64,000 nt of DNA, taken from positions 828,180,680-828,244,679 of the forward strand of contig CM062814.1 of the NCBI GenBank assembly GCA_031772625.1, given 5' to 3'. The position numbers and the translations under genes were made by a program. Below, one piece after another: positions 47,130 through 59,039 of the stretch; within the stretch, counting starts at the first letter, position 1, and every line of letters starts with the position of its first letter. A model generated the notes under the pieces. The model worked only from the letters and a program-made list of their open reading frames with translations. It was not told the DNA's origin and did not search any database. Source of the DNA: Pinus tabuliformis (taxonomy: Eukaryota; Streptophyta; Pinopsida; Pinales; Pinaceae).

Positions 47130-48830
47130 CTGTTAGGTGGTTGATTATCTGATACATCTTCAACAATTGGAATGTTAGGGTTAGGATCTGTTTTAGAAAG
47201 AATATGTACAGGGGGGGTACTGATCTTACCTTTGTTAGGTTGCTTGGTATCTTTATGTTTGCTGATTTCAGGGACATCTATTCTTCTGCTCCTCAGATTG
47301 TATTGTTTTTGGACTTCATAAATGACTGTATCATATCCCTCCCTAAAGTCAAATGTTTCACCTGACTGAGTTTGGAATTGTTTAAGAATGTGAGCTTCTT
47401 GATCCTCTTGGGTCAAGAAAACTTGTTGTTCATTGTTGAGTCCCATCAAATTAATTTGAGTGTCTTCTGTTGGTTCATCAGAAGTTGAGGCTTCAACACA
47501 ATTCTCTTGAAATGGGGGCCTAATATTTTGGTCAAGCCTTGTCTTTCCAGTGTTAGGATTTTGGTTCTTCCTGAAATTTGGATTTCTTTCAGTATTGTTT
47601 GGTTGACCCTCCCAAGGGGATTTTCTCTCGATTGTTTCTAATCTATCTCCAAGTCTATCCATTCCTTTAATAATGGCATCTAATTTCTGTTCAAAGGCAG
47701 AAGGTTCTTCCTTGAAAAGTGTCCTTCTTTCAGCTCTGGCTCTAGATCGTTTAGAGATCAAGTTGGCCTCAACACTGACAGCTATACTCTGCATCTCTTC
47801 TAAGTTTCGAGGAGCTCTTTCCCTAAGTTGGTATGCCATATCAAAATCAAATGCATCAGGGAATTTGATCAAAGCCAAATCTGGAGGAGGTCTGAGATTT
47901 TGAGGAATAACATTGTAGACATTATTAAATCTGGTACAGTAATCTTGGACAATTTCTTGTGTGCCTCTTCTTAGGTTTTCATACTCTGATAAAATGTGGA
48001 GAGGATCTTTCTTCTTTTCCCATCTGTTCAAGAAGGTCTGATAAAAAGCTTGTGGGTCATTGATACTGTTTGCAGGGAGGGCTCTAAACTAGGTTCTAAC
48101 ATCTCAAATTAAACTTTGAACAAATACTTTCATTCTAACATCATCAGCATCAATCTCATAACTTTCAAAATAGTCGGTCATTTTCTTGCTATGTTGTTGA
48201 GCCGTGTAAGTACCAGTACCTTCAAAATAGTGATTTTAGTTTGATAGTCTTGGGGCAGAGCCCCTAGATTGGCAGGTAAGTTTAAGGGAGTATATCGGTT
48301 TGCCATGGTTGCAGAAATAGATGTGACAACTAGAGGAGTAGGGATAACAATGGGAATGTGTGTTGTAGATGGATGAGTGGAAAGGGTAGTTGGAGGTGCT
48401 GATGGTGAACTTGGAGAAGCTGTAGTAATCACAGAAAGGTTTGGTGTTTTTTCAGAGGTAAGCTCAGATTGAATGGAGTTCTGCAAATGTTTGTCAAGGT
48501 GTGAACTAGCATAATTTTCTTGGCTCTCTTGACTTCTAAGAATCCTAGAAATCAGATTAGGATTTTCAAACACAGGTGGGGGATTAGGATCAAGATTTGA
48601 TCTGGTGTAACGAATCCTTTCTGAGGCCAAGTTTCTAGGTGTGTTTTTGGTTTTTTCTTGAAATAGGTTTGATAATACAACTTTGACAGTCTCTTCTAGG
48701 AGGTTTTTAGATGTGGGAGTTTTGAACTTTCCTAAAGACTTTTTTGAAAAGAGGAACTGATCAAGTATTTGAAACCAACTATCCAATCTATAAGCTAGAC
48801 CGGAGATAGACTGAAGTAGCATTCATTTAC
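47130..48830 (-). pseudogene. Element E gag region (broken)
   Basis: This is a gag-like gene in two main blocks. The N-terminal block (about 48820-48230) is serine/threonine/proline-rich, ending near MANRYTPLNLPANLGALP. The central block (about 48030-47700) has DPLHILSEYENLRRG, typical of gag cores (YxxLRRGxxE...). The C-terminal part is charged, with QKQYNLRSRRIDVPE. No CCHC knuckle is visible. Part of the core between the blocks is damaged. Confidence 0.8.
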
Positions 48831-48930
48831 TTCTGCAATTGCAAAGAAAAAGCATTTCAAAGGCTACCTGGCTAACTTCAGGCTCCGTCTGTAGCTTATG
48901 AAATAAACAATAGTAACAAACAATTATTCA

Positions 48931-48950
48931 GGTCCCCAGTGGAGTCGCCA
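48931..48950 (-). other. Primer-binding site of element E
   Basis: On the minus strand it reads TGGCGACTCCACTGGGGACC, four bases inside the 5' LTR. The TGGCGACTC...GGGGA form is a common plant gypsy PBS. It fixes the element orientation as minus. Confidence 0.88.
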
Positions 48951-48954
48951 ATGA

Positions 48955-51900
48955 TGTTATCACTCAGGTTTTCCCCAAAGTTGTAAGAAAGGGAAGGATG
49001 CCGAGGTAACCATAGACCAATCTTTTAGATACAGAATCTAGCCAATCTGTATCCAGAGAGGGCTCTCTCTTTATGATTTAGCTTTGTTTTTAAAAGTATT
49101 AAACTAGTTATGAAGTTCAAGGGTTTTTGTTTGAGTTTGAGTGGTGAGATTCAACATAACAGAGAGGTAAGACAGAATAGTTTAGTCCATTGGGCATGGT
49201 GGAGTCAAAGAAAAAGGCTTTCTGGATTTGGTTTCTTAACAGAGGATGGCTTCACAAAGCAAGGTAGTCAAACAGGGAACAAATGAAGGATTGAAACAGA
49301 TGGAATGGGCTCAAATGGATGAAGGGCAGTTAAGAATCCTTCAACCTATTGAAAGAGGGAAAATTGATGATTACTGATAAGGAGCAGTTAAGAATTCTTT
49401 AACAAATAATCAGCATGAAAGAATCAGGAAACATGAGCAATTAAGAGTTCACTACTTACTCAAATTCTAAAGAAAACACAGAGAACAACAAAGACTGAAA
49501 ACAGAGTGCAATCAAGCATATTCTGAAATTAATCATTTTCTTTATCATTCAGATTTATGAAACACAGATGATAGAATAAACAAGAAAACTGTAAAACACA
49601 AGTTATAGACGACTTATTGATCCTGAGGTTGATTCAAGAATTCTGTGACAGGTCCGCTGCTTCAATTCTTCATCCAGTAGGCCAAACAACAGTTGATTCC
49701 AACAGCTTTCTATTCCAAAATTTCAATATTACAGCAGAGTCTAGGAAATCCACACACACCAACTACCCAAATACTCTAATGGAGGGGGTAATTATACAAC
49801 AAAATATGTACAACAAATATCTCATAACAGTTGTGAGATAATATCTAGGTTTAACTAATAAGAATTTACAAGTAAAAAAAAACAGCTGATTGATGTTGTG
49901 CTGGAGGCAGGCCTTTAGGGTCTGGCTTGCAGCGGTCTTCTGTAGTAGCTCTGCGCCGACTGCTTGTCTTAAATGTGCTCTTTAATTCTGATCTGCTGCC
50001 TTTAATTTTGATCTGATACTCTTTAATTGTGTTTTGACTTCTGCTCATCGCTGTCCATCGTGTTTTGGTAAAATAAAAACAACAAACGTGTCTTCTCACT
50101 GCTTTTCCTTTCGCCATTCATGTTTCTACAGATCCACTAGCTAGGGTAACAAAATATCCCTGTATATCTCTGTTTCTTTCTTCTGCAAGCTCGGAAGTCC
50201 CTCTGTTTGGTTTAAACTGTGTTCAAAGAGGAAGACTGCCCTATGTAGGTTGAATGGCAGGCTGCGGAGCTCGCTGTTGTAGCTTTTCTGGTCGGGGGAC
50301 AGTCTAGATTGATTCTGAAAACTCGGTTGATTGCATGCCCGGAGCGCCGTTTGCAGCGAAAATATAACAAAAATGATATTTTATCCCTTTTTTGACAAAA
50401 TGAAGCTTGGTGGGATTTTTTGCTTTGAAGGACGGCTGATGTAAGCAATACGGATGACGTTAGCAGGAGTACGGGGGCATGTGACGTGGTAGTGATGTGG
50501 CGGGTGATGTCAGCATCGGACGGAGGACGTGAGTAGATGACATCAACGGGGGGGCGGTGGTAAGCAGTTTTTCCCAGCGTCGCTTTTGGGGCTGGGCGGT
50601 TTCAGGCGGAGGGCAAGCAATCACAGCGGGAGCGCGACACGTGGCAGAGTACAGGCACCAAAACCACCGGTCCCACGCGACTTAAACATCGGCCAAAAGG
50701 TGGGTTGCGAAATGATCGTCGACCGTTGGATGGTCAGGCCCAGATCAGATGGCAGACACACTATGGAGATGGCGGGAAGTTAACGCATGCGGGCCCAATA
50801 TAATAAACTGTGTTTTTTAATAGTTTGGGCACATTTTGATTGTTTCGGGGCTTGGTTATTAGTTAGCCTAGATGGCTAATTAATTCCATGATGGCGTGGC
50901 GAGAAAGGCTATTAACAAGTTTTAATTAAACTCGTTAATCCCTGTTTAAACAGTGATATGGTCGTAATCGACCAGGGAGGGGAATATGTATTATTTGGGG
51001 ATTTTTATATATTTACATAATATGGGGATTGGGAAATAAAGTGGGACCTAAATAATATATGTTAAAGTTAATATGGATTTTTGAAAAAATAAAAAGAGCT
51101 AAGCCAATGTTTGAAATTTTTATATTAAAATTTAGGTTAGGAAGGAGAAAAGGGGTTTATACAAGAAATATGGCCAATCTCCTTAAAAAATAGGGTTTTA
51201 TTTAGGCAATGTTTATGGAATGAGATGAGTGATTTTAGTGATATTAAGCAGATCTTAATACCTTTGGGGGAGTTTGTGAATGACTTAGGGAAAAAATATG
51301 AAGGGAAGTTAGTTACGAAACCTTGCCTCGCTTGAGCTGCTCCAAATCTAATGTCCGCCATGGCACTTGTAATAAAAGTAAAAGTTAACACATTGAGAGA
51401 CATGATCCATCACAAGTATCATTCTGCAACACCAATCTACCTACCCTGCCTACTTTGCTTAGCATTTTTTTCTTCTTTGCTCGGGTTCACTTAGACTTGC
51501 AAACCCTTATCAATCTTCTTTTCTTTTCATGGTAAGCCTACCTAAGTCTGCACTTATTACTTCCAAGGGCTCAGATTAAATTGTTGAGCTCCTTTGCTTC
51601 TCTACATATCTACTTTTCTGCCAAGATTAAACAGTTTGGACAGATTTTATTCTCTATCTCTAAAACATGAAATTCAAACATGAACTAGCCAAGATTAAGC
51701 TGTTTGGCTATTCATCAATTGTGGCAAAAGTTAACAAGCTGCACACAATGCTTTATTTACAAAAAATGAAAACATAGTGGCATTTTGGACTTGCACACTT
51801 TCCTGGTATTTCTTTATTTGGGGTTCATTTCTTTCTTTTTTGACCATTTTATTCTTTTTACCCTTTGATTTTTCTTTTAAGGCATACCCTCTTTACATTT

Positions 51901-52025
51901 TTTACATTTTTACATTTTTTTTTTATAATATGGAAAACTTTTGCAACAAGGAAAGGGATAAACATATTACAGAGCTCATCAAGTCAATCATGAAATATGA
52001 CACCTATTGGTATAGGAGTATAACA
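48955..52025 (-). repeat. Element E 5' LTR (right on the plus strand)
   Basis: This complete 3.07-kb LTR has ends TGTTAT and ATAACA. On the minus strand a TATATAAAAAT sequence near 51010 is a possible TATA box. The rest is non-coding, with a GC-rich stretch near 50330-50780 and a T-rich stretch near 51780-51930. Confidence 0.88.
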
Positions 52026-52030
52026 AGAGG
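52026..52030. repeat. Target-site duplication of element E, right copy
   Basis: AGAGG follows the E terminal ATAACA and is identical to the five bases before the element. Confidence 0.9.
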
Positions 52031-52540
52031 TACCACAAATCAAGCATTATGCTTTGGTGGTTCAAACATTGCTCTACAAGGATATGTTGATGCAGATATG
52101 GCGGGTGACAGAGATAACAAGAGGAGCACAACAGGGTATGTGTTTACTATAGGTGGAACAGCTATCAGTCGGATCTCAAAACTGCAAAGTGTTGTTGCAC
52201 TATCAACAAAAGAAGCAGAGTATGTTTCTGCTATAGAGGCTAGTAAAGAAATGATGTGGTTACAAAGGTTTCTGGATGAATTGGGTAAGAAGCAGGAGTT
52301 GGGCAGGTTATATAGTGACAGCCAGAGTGCCATACATCTTTCAAAGAACTCTGCATTTCATTCCAAGACTAAACATATACAGCTCAAGTACCATTGCATA
52401 CAGTCAGCATTGGAAGATGGACGGTTGAAGCTAGAAAAGATACACACTACCCAGAATCCTGCAGATATGCTTACAAAAGTTGTAACCAGGGATAAATTGA
52501 GAATCTGCTCAGTTTCAATTGGTCTTCAAGTATGATGAAG
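52031..52540 (+). pseudogene. Element C RNase H region (right of element E)
   Basis: This is the copia RNase [19 protein letters not shown] is followed by [60 protein letters not shown] and finally [15 protein letters not shown]. These are the usual copia RNase H motifs in order, with the D, E and D positions present. It lies on the far side of E from the RT and belongs to the same fossil. Confidence 0.9.
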
Positions 52541-52612
52541 AAGATGAGAAACAACCAGGTCCAAAGTGGAGTCATTATCTAGCAAATGAAGCAGTGGTGG
52601 AGTTGCTATAAT

Positions 52613-52631
52613 CAGTCTCCAAGTGGTAGAT
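52613..52631 (+). other. Polypurine tract region of element C
   Basis: CTCCAAGTGGTAGAT precedes the 3' LTR start. It resembles the copia consensus AAGTGGGAGATTGTTGGG at this position. Confidence 0.6.
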
Positions 52632-53255
52632 TGTTGGGTGTGGAGCCTGATTATCTTCTGTATTCAAAGGTTTCAGCCGGATGTATACCCCAGGAAGATT
52701 GTACACCCCTCCACGCGGGGGGGTGCGGGGGGGACTTGTCCCCCTCGCGGGGGTTCGGGGGGGCCCATACCCCCTGGCTAGGGGGTCCGAGGGCCAGCGG
52801 TCCCCCGGCGGGGGTTTCATGGGTAGCGGCCCCGAAGCTAAAAATAGATGTAAAATTGCCTTGAAAAATGTTGTAATTTCGTAGTCAATCTGGGCCGTTT
52901 ATTAGGCGAAGATCTGACAGTAGAAGTTATGTTTAATTTAGGGTTTTTTTCGCTAGAAGGAAACCCCTCACTATATATGAGGGAGTTGTATTACGTCTAT
53001 GCATATCTGTATTCTGAGTGAGGAAGAGAGAGGAGATTAAGAGCGAAGAGGGAGTTACAACGGATCTGATGTAGGTTGTATCTCTTCAATTTTTTGGATA
53101 ATATAAAAAGAATGACTGGTTGTTTCTCCGTGGATGTAGCCCAAACTGGGTGAACCACGTATATCTGTGTCTCTCTTGTTTTATGTGTTTTCTGTGTTTA
53201 TATTTCTGCAATATTTTATGTGTTCCATTGCTCTGTAATATATAATTTTCTAACA
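52632..53255 (+). repeat. Element C 3' LTR
   Basis: This 624-base LTR has the same ends as the 5' LTR. It includes a ~130-base tract of G and C runs (about 52706-52843) that is mostly missing from the 5' LTR. Divergence in the shared part is roughly 8 percent by eye. Confidence 0.9.
52706..52843. repeat. G-run hairpin tract in the element C 3' LTR
   Basis: This tract has about four modules of roughly 32 bases. Each pairs a C run with a G run (for example CCCCCTCGCGGGGG, CCCCCTGGCTAGGGGG, CCCCCGGCGGGGG) and is followed by further G runs. It could form hairpins or G-quadruplexes. Its frames give only proline/glycine/arginine-rich strings, which I do not take as genes. Confidence 0.75.
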
Positions 53256-53260
53256 CTGCA
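53256..53260. repeat. Target-site duplication of element C, right copy
   Basis: CTGCA lies directly after the C 3' LTR, matching CTACA on the left with one difference. Confidence 0.7.
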
Positions 53261-53774
53261 GCTAAGTGTGCAGGGTGGTGTCGAGTCTGTAACCTTGAAT
53301 GAAGAATAATAAAGAGAAGTTGATTCCAATTTCTGTGCATCTGCTTGTATATTTCATTCTATACATTTATACTGTTTTGTTTATCGTGCGCACTTATATG
53401 AATGCTAGATATACTGTTAATTATCACTAGAATTACATAGATAAGTTAAGAAATCGGATAATAACAGGTTAATAGTAAGGAACTTGGGTAATAATACGGA
53501 TCACGCCCTGAGTAGGGCTGCGCGAAGGCAGCATCACAGGCTGCGAAGGACTAATAGATGCGCGTAGTGATGTGTGTGTAGGGTCAAACCGCGGACCGCT
53601 AGAAGCTCATCAGACATCCCCAGGGTGCAGAAACCTGGTTCTAGCACCCTCCCATACTACTTCGGGTGAGACCTCATTCCGTGCTCCACAGATTGTTTCC
53701 GAAAGGGCCAGTAGTACCGGGATTTGTTTGGCTAAATCACCTCTGAACTTGGGTCAAGCCCATACAAGCCAACA
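53256..53774 (+). repeat. Element D 5' LTR, right part
   Basis: This is the rest of the D 5' LTR after the copia insertion. It aligns with about 60852-61374 and ends GCCAACA. Confidence 0.9.
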
Positions 53775-53776
53775 AT

Positions 53777-53795
53777 TGATTCCGTTGCCAGGACC
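53777..53795 (+). other. Primer-binding site of element D
   Basis: TGATTCCGTTGCCAGGACC begins two bases after the LTR end. It is a diverged form of the element A site. Confidence 0.7.
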
Positions 53796-53829
53796 GGGAT
53801 CTGCATAAGGGATGTTTGATGTCATGCCA

Positions 53830-55900
53830 CTAGAATCCAACAAAGAAAGAAATTGAAGGGTGGTTGGACAAGAAGATTCAAGAGTTTGTGGCGTAGGAAA
53901 ACAAAAATCCACGAGTATCTTAGGAACATTAGTTGGAGCACTACTTGTATATGGAAATCCACGGAATTTTCTTTGCATCCTTTCCTTCTGAACTGTATGA
54001 GTGGATCATGAAGCTAGCAGACAATCAGTGAAGGTGTAGGCTTGACAAACCAATCGTGTGGACTCCAGAATTAGTGCACAGACTAGAAGCGTCAAGAGAT
54101 AAGCTCGCGTGATCTGTGGACCATTGGCTCAACTGAATTATAGGAGGATTTATCACTGAGTTTGTGGTAGATACAATCGTCAGTTACAGTGAGGCGGAGC
54201 GATGTTCCCTCAAGGTACCGCGAGGTAAGTATATTAAATCTTTGAATACTTGGATTAAGATGCTATTGTGTGAAAGGCGGGTTATGCGAATAAATTAATG
54301 TTTGAACTACACGAAGTGGGAAGATCTACAGAAGTGGAAGTAGTGAAGAATTAGAAACTAGTCCCTTAATTTCCCCCTCGTGGGAAAGTGAGGAGGAGCT
54401 CGTGAAAGTTTCTCTGAGAAGCGCGGTCAGTTTGATAAGGCAGTGAATTCCGCGCTTACCACCTCCACCTACACTGCCACCCATCTCACCCTCCTCACCT
54501 CCATCTCCACCCACCCCACCTCCGCCACCACCACAGTTCAGTATGGTGAGTGCGATCAAACTACCAGTATTCAGAGGAGTGGGGAATGAAGATCTGGACT
54601 AATTCTAGTTCGTGGTAAGGGCGGTATGGGAAGCACAAGGCGTCGTGGATGACAATATCAAGAAGGCTACGTTGGTAAGTGCGTTGTAGGATCATGCATT
54701 AACATGGTACATAAAGAATTCTAATGACCATCCAAACGCAGGAATCGCAGAAATCGAGACCACGCTGAACAGGGAATTTAGCAGGCCAAATTCAGAAACA
54801 TAATCAATCATCGGTTTTAAGGAGATCGCGATGCTCCCGAGCGAGACCCATGGGATTTGGACCAAAAACTGAAGGGTATGATTCGCGAAGCCAACATGAC
54901 GTTGATGGATGGACAACACCATGCATGGTTTGTAGCTTCCATAACACCGCACTTGAGGACGACGTTGTCACAGCAAAAACTTTCCACCCAGGCTGAAGCT
55001 TTGGAGATGGCGATGATATTACATGAGACCCATATACAAGACCCTGGTTTGGGATTCCAAAAAATCCACGCGCAACTTCAAAATCTGTGTTTGGAGATGC
55101 AGAGTTTGAAACAGGATAGGACACCTCGGCCAGAGGCGCGCAAGGAGGTATGGTGCATAAAATGCAAAGGCTAGGGGCATGACAAGTACCATTGTCCAGT
55201 GTTCACGAATTACTCGGAAGGAGGAGGGTTGATGCCGTTAAGACCTAAGGTACAGGTAGGACCAAGCGCAGTGCTTGCATTATGGTGCGCGATCTATCAG
55301 ATAGGAGGAAAGCACACTACGGATAATTGTCATCTATTGCAGAAGTATATGCAGACATCCTAGCAATTATTTTGTAATTTCTGCAGGTCAGTAGGCCATG
55401 ATGAACGCACCTGCAGAAGCTATGAACTAATGATGGATCGGACTCCTGCCTATAGGGTGCAGACAGAAACGTGAGCCCTCAACCCAAATACGGAAATGGC
55501 ACGCGCTAGATTTCAGGGGCGCAGTCGAGGTCGAGGCAGAGTGGGACCAGGAAGGGGTTGCAGACAATTAATTTGTTACAATTGCGAAGGGACAGGACAC
55601 TATGCCCGTGATTGTACAAACCTGACAAGGACATCATGTTTGTACTGTACTTAGTTTGATCATGAGGCAGAAGACTGCCCTACATTGATAGCGAGACTGC
55701 GTGAAAAAGGGGTACTTCAGCCCCCTCCGACTCAGAATTTGCAGATGATGAGGTCTGAGCCGCACGAAGAAGACCTGAATGTAAACATGATGCTCAAGAG
55801 CGGTATGACCACTGGTGATGATAAAGGTAAGCAGTCAGAAGAAAGTGCGTGGTTCGCAAGGCTCCTATAAAGTAACCCGAATTTGATTTAGAACGCGCAA
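53830..55900 (+). pseudogene. Element D gag region with several zinc knuckles (heavily broken)
   Basis: This is gag of the A/D family. The N-terminal part (about 53840-54260) is shared with A. A proline-rich segment follows (about 54450-54530). The gag core (about 54550-55050) contains LTWYIKNSN and HHAWFVASITPHLR. Between about 55150 and 55690 there are about five cysteine/histidine clusters of CCHC type, including CNFCRSVGHDERTC and CYNCEGTGHYARDC, separated by an arginine/glycine-rich RGRSRGRGR segment. Most gypsy gags have one knuckle. Many breaks are present. Confidence 0.75.
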
Positions 55901-56089
55901 AGGAGACATTCATGGAAGCTAAGAAGAGCTTCACAGAGGCCTCCACTTCAGGTAGTAAGGATCAACTAGAACTAGGGGTGGATCCTTCAATGCTCACTAC
56001 CTTTCTGGAGACATGCATGAAATTACTACGCGATAGCAAGGCAGTAAAAGGACTATAGGAACTTATCACTAGGTGCGCGAGGTCAAGAG

Positions 56090-56520
56090 AACTGCGCGTG
56101 GTCCAGAAATTTGGAAAGCATGCATTGCGCACAGGAAGGGAAATGAGGTTGACCGCGCAAATCGGTGAATATGAAATGGATCAGGTAATCTTGGATCTTG
56201 GATTGGACGCAAATGTACTACCAAAGCAAACATGGGCATACCCGCGCTATAGTGGTCTCCTATTCAGTTACGAATGGCGAACCAACAAAATATCTTGCCC
56301 ATGGGAAGATTGCAAGGGGTAATAGTAGATATTGAAGGTGCGAGTGCGCAGGCGGATTTTGAAGTGATAGAGATTGTCAATGACAGTAATCCCTATCCTG
56401 CGCTACTAGGAATAGACTGGGCCATCGATATGAACGGAGTCATAAATCTGAAGAAGCGCAAAATGATCTTTGAAAAAAAGTCACTACGCGTAGTAGTACC
56501 GCTAGATCCAGCCGAAGGAG
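56090..56520 (+). pseudogene. Element D protease region (broken)
   Basis: This is an aspartic-protease-like region. VILDLGLDANVLPKQTW near 56190 occupies the place of the usual DSGAxxNIxP motif, and YPALLGIDWAIDMNGVINLKKR near 56395-56450 is the typical end of plant gypsy protease. It is followed by an acidic segment with DDDSDDDLD. Confidence 0.75.
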
Positions 56521-56749
56521 CGCGATACACTAAACCGGTGCACGATGATGATAGTGATGATGATCTCGATTGTATTTACAAGATAACCATGCGAGAAGAG
56601 GATTGGGTGAATCCAACTGCAGATGGAAGGATTTCGTGGGAGCGCGAAAGCTCCTACACTTCAGATTCAGACAAAGAGATAGAGCGATGGTAGAATCAGC
56701 TACACGAAGTAACAACGCTTAATTGCAACATGATGGTTAGATCACTATG

Positions 56750-57450
56750 TTGCGTGACAACAGAGGCAAGGGATCTGCCTACATATGATGGGTTGACAGC
56801 GGGGGATGAATTCTTGAACAAATTTGAAAGCGCAGTACCAAAAAAACAGTAGTTCGATGCTCTAAAGTGGGCATTGCGTGCAACGCTCGCACGATGGTGG
56901 GGTACGCATCAAGGAAGTTTTGAGGACTAGCACAGATGCAGAAGAATGATGCGCCTATGATTTGGGAAACCGCAGATATGGCTAGTAGACAAATATGACG
57001 GACGAGATGATCCATGCACACACCTCGCGAAATGGACCAAGGTCTACGAGGAAGAGCCACAGCCTGAATGGGTACATTTATTCTATCATACCCTGGATGT
57101 CATACCCATGAATTGGTATATTGAGACGGAGCTCCGCCATGGTATGAGCGAATGGGATGTCTTGCGTGAGGGATTTTTGTTAACATTCATGTTTGAATAT
57201 CGTTGGTCAGATACTGTTGACGATGCGCTACAGGCAGTAAAAGCAACTATCTTCAAAATACCCCAGGAGCCAATGGAAGTACTTCAGCCAAAATGGGTGA
57301 CACAGTTGAGTTGTGCGCTAGAGTGTTACAACATAAATGTTGAGGAGGATGATGAGGACCCACGAAATATTAACATTTTAGAAATGGAAGGCTATCGCGA
57401 GATTCGAGGACCATCACTTGAAGACCCCGACATCACTGCACCACTAAAGA
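56750..57450 (+). pseudogene. Element D second gag-like domain between protease and RT (broken)
   Basis: This segment reads as gag-like: KYDGRDDPCTHLAKWTK, then PEWVHLFYHTLDVIPMNWYI, ETELRHGMSEWDVLREGF and LLTFMFEYRW. The YDG-DP-HL start and the W-F-L pattern are those of retrotransposon gag cores. It lies downstream of the protease rather than in the gag gene. I have a memory of similar modules in other plant gypsy pol proteins but cannot check it. Breaks are present in the first third. Confidence 0.6.
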
Positions 57451-57479
57451 CAAAGTAGGTCAACATTGGAACGGAGGCG

Positions 57480-58990
57480 GAGCCGAAGTACGCAACACTT
57501 GGGGACTATTGGGACGATGCCACGGTGGATAAGGTCGCTGAGTTACTCCACGAATACCAAGACTTGTTCCCGACCAAAATTATGGACTTAAAAGGGATCG
57601 TTGGCAACTTAGGGATGATGAAGATCACCCTGAAACCCAACGCGAAGCCAGTTAAGCAGCGACCTTACTGCTTGAATCCGAAGTATAAAGAAAAGGTCCG
57701 TGATGAATTAGACAAAATTCTCGTAGCCGGAATTATTGAACCAGTGGAAGAATCCGACTAGGTGAGTCCTATGGTAGTACAGGAGAAAAAATAGAAGGGT
57801 GAAATAAGAATATGTGTGGACCTCAGGAAGCTGAACGATGCCTATGTAAATGATCCATTCTCGACACCATTCACATATGAAGTACTGGAGAATGTTGGCG
57901 GTCAGGAAGCATACTCGTTCACGAATGGGTTCTCAAGGTACCATCGGATCAAGACCATGCCGGAATATAGGAGCAAAACGATATTCGCAACAGAATGGGG
58001 CTACTTTCAATACACCGTTATGCTATTTGGACTGAAGAATGCACCAGCTATATTTTCATGCATCATTCTGGCTGCGTTTACAGAATACATCCACAATTTC
58101 TTCGAGGTATATCTGGATGATTGGATTGTCTTTGGATTAGTTAAGCACCATGTAGCAAGCTTACGCTTGATGCTGGATACTTTCCGTCGACACCAGATCG
58201 TGCTGAACCTTAAGAAGTGCACATTCCTCATTCCATTTGGAAACTTGCTGGGACATGTGGTTTGCAAACAAGGACTAATTGTGGACCCTACAAAGATTGT
58301 TGTTATTATAAATTTGGAAGCACCACGAAGTGTTAAACAACTGCGCGCTACTTTTGGACACACTAGATATCATAGAAAGTTCATCAAAAGTTATGCCTAA
58401 ATAACAACACCAATGGAAAAACTATTGAAAAGGGATGTTACATATTGCTGGAATGATGATTGCATGAAAATTTTGGATGTCCTGAAGGGGAAACTGGCAT
58501 CCGCTCCAATCCTGGTCTTCCCAAAATGGGATGTGGAATTTCATGTACATGTTGATGCGTCGTGTATCGCGCTGGGAGCTGTACTCACACAAGAGGGCAC
58601 GGAGGTCGTGTATTACCCGATCGCGTTTGCGAGTTGGAGATTTTCCAAATAAGAAAAGAACTATTCCACCACTGAGCGCGAGGGGTTGGCAATGGTGTAC
58701 GCACTCCAATAATACTGACACTATTTACTTGGAGGACATTTCAAGATGTATATCGACCATTCTGCATTGAAATACCTAGTGAATAAGCCTGTGTTGGGGA
58801 GGCACATATGCAAATGGCTCTTATTGTTTCAAGAATATGATTTTGAATTCATAGTTAAGCTGAGACGCCTAAGCGCAGGACCATATCGCTTGTCACGAAT
58901 TGAGACGGGCGAGGAACCAATGAACTTGGAGGAGGGACTACCTGATGCACAGCTCTTTGTAGTGCGTGTCGCGAACAGACACTTCAAAGA
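57480..58990 (+). pseudogene. Element D reverse transcriptase and RNase H region (broken)
   Basis: RT runs from about 57530 to 58390. It contains KPVKQRPYCLNPKYKEKV, GEIRICVDLRKLND, then FATEWGYFQYTVMLFGLKNAP and the catalytic FEVYLDDWIVFG near 58100. RNase H follows around 58410-58890, with FHVHVDASCIALGAVLTQEG and the later YIDHSALKYLVNKP and RRLSAGPYRLSRI strands. It is the normal RT then RNase H order, with a canonical-looking RNase H, unlike B and E. No RNase H is seen upstream of the RT in D. Confidence 0.85.
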
Positions 58991-59039
58991 TATAATCCAT
59001 TTTTTAACAACAGGGACTGCGCCGAAGTAATACTCAGTC

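Larger units (their letters stand above)
39188..52025 (-). mobile_element. Gypsy element E (nested in C, minus strand, broken)
   Basis: This is a complete-ended gypsy element of about 12.8 kb with 3.07-kb LTRs, ends TGTTAT...ATAACA and a perfect AGAGG target duplication in the copia RT/RNase H gene. Read on the minus strand, the order is PBS, gag, protease, RNase H, RT, second RNase H, integrase. It lacks a gag zinc knuckle and a chromodomain, as element B does, but the families are clearly different in sequence and PBS. LTRs differ by roughly 4-5 percent by eye. It has under ten breaks. Confidence 0.9.
35246..53255 (+). mobile_element. Ty1/copia element C (nested in D, broken)
   Basis: This copia element is about 5.2 kb without its guest. 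It has LTRs starting TGTTGGGTGTGG and ending TCTAACA, and a PBS, TGGTATCAGAG, complementary to initiator tRNA-Met. The gene order is gag with zinc knuckle, protease, integrase, RT, RNase H. Integrase before RT is diagnostic of copia. The gag start (KFNGQNYQLWKMQM) and the preceding-integrase motif (LWHHRLRHMSEKGM) look Tork/Tnt1-like, a tentative placement. Gypsy element E interrupts it between RT and RNase H. LTRs differ by roughly 8 percent by eye. It has roughly ten breaks. Confidence 0.9.

Noticed and set aside
52575-52884. Proline/glycine-rich open frames over the G-run tract
   Set aside because: They are low-complexity strings produced by G and C runs inside an LTR. They have no counterpart in the other LTR.
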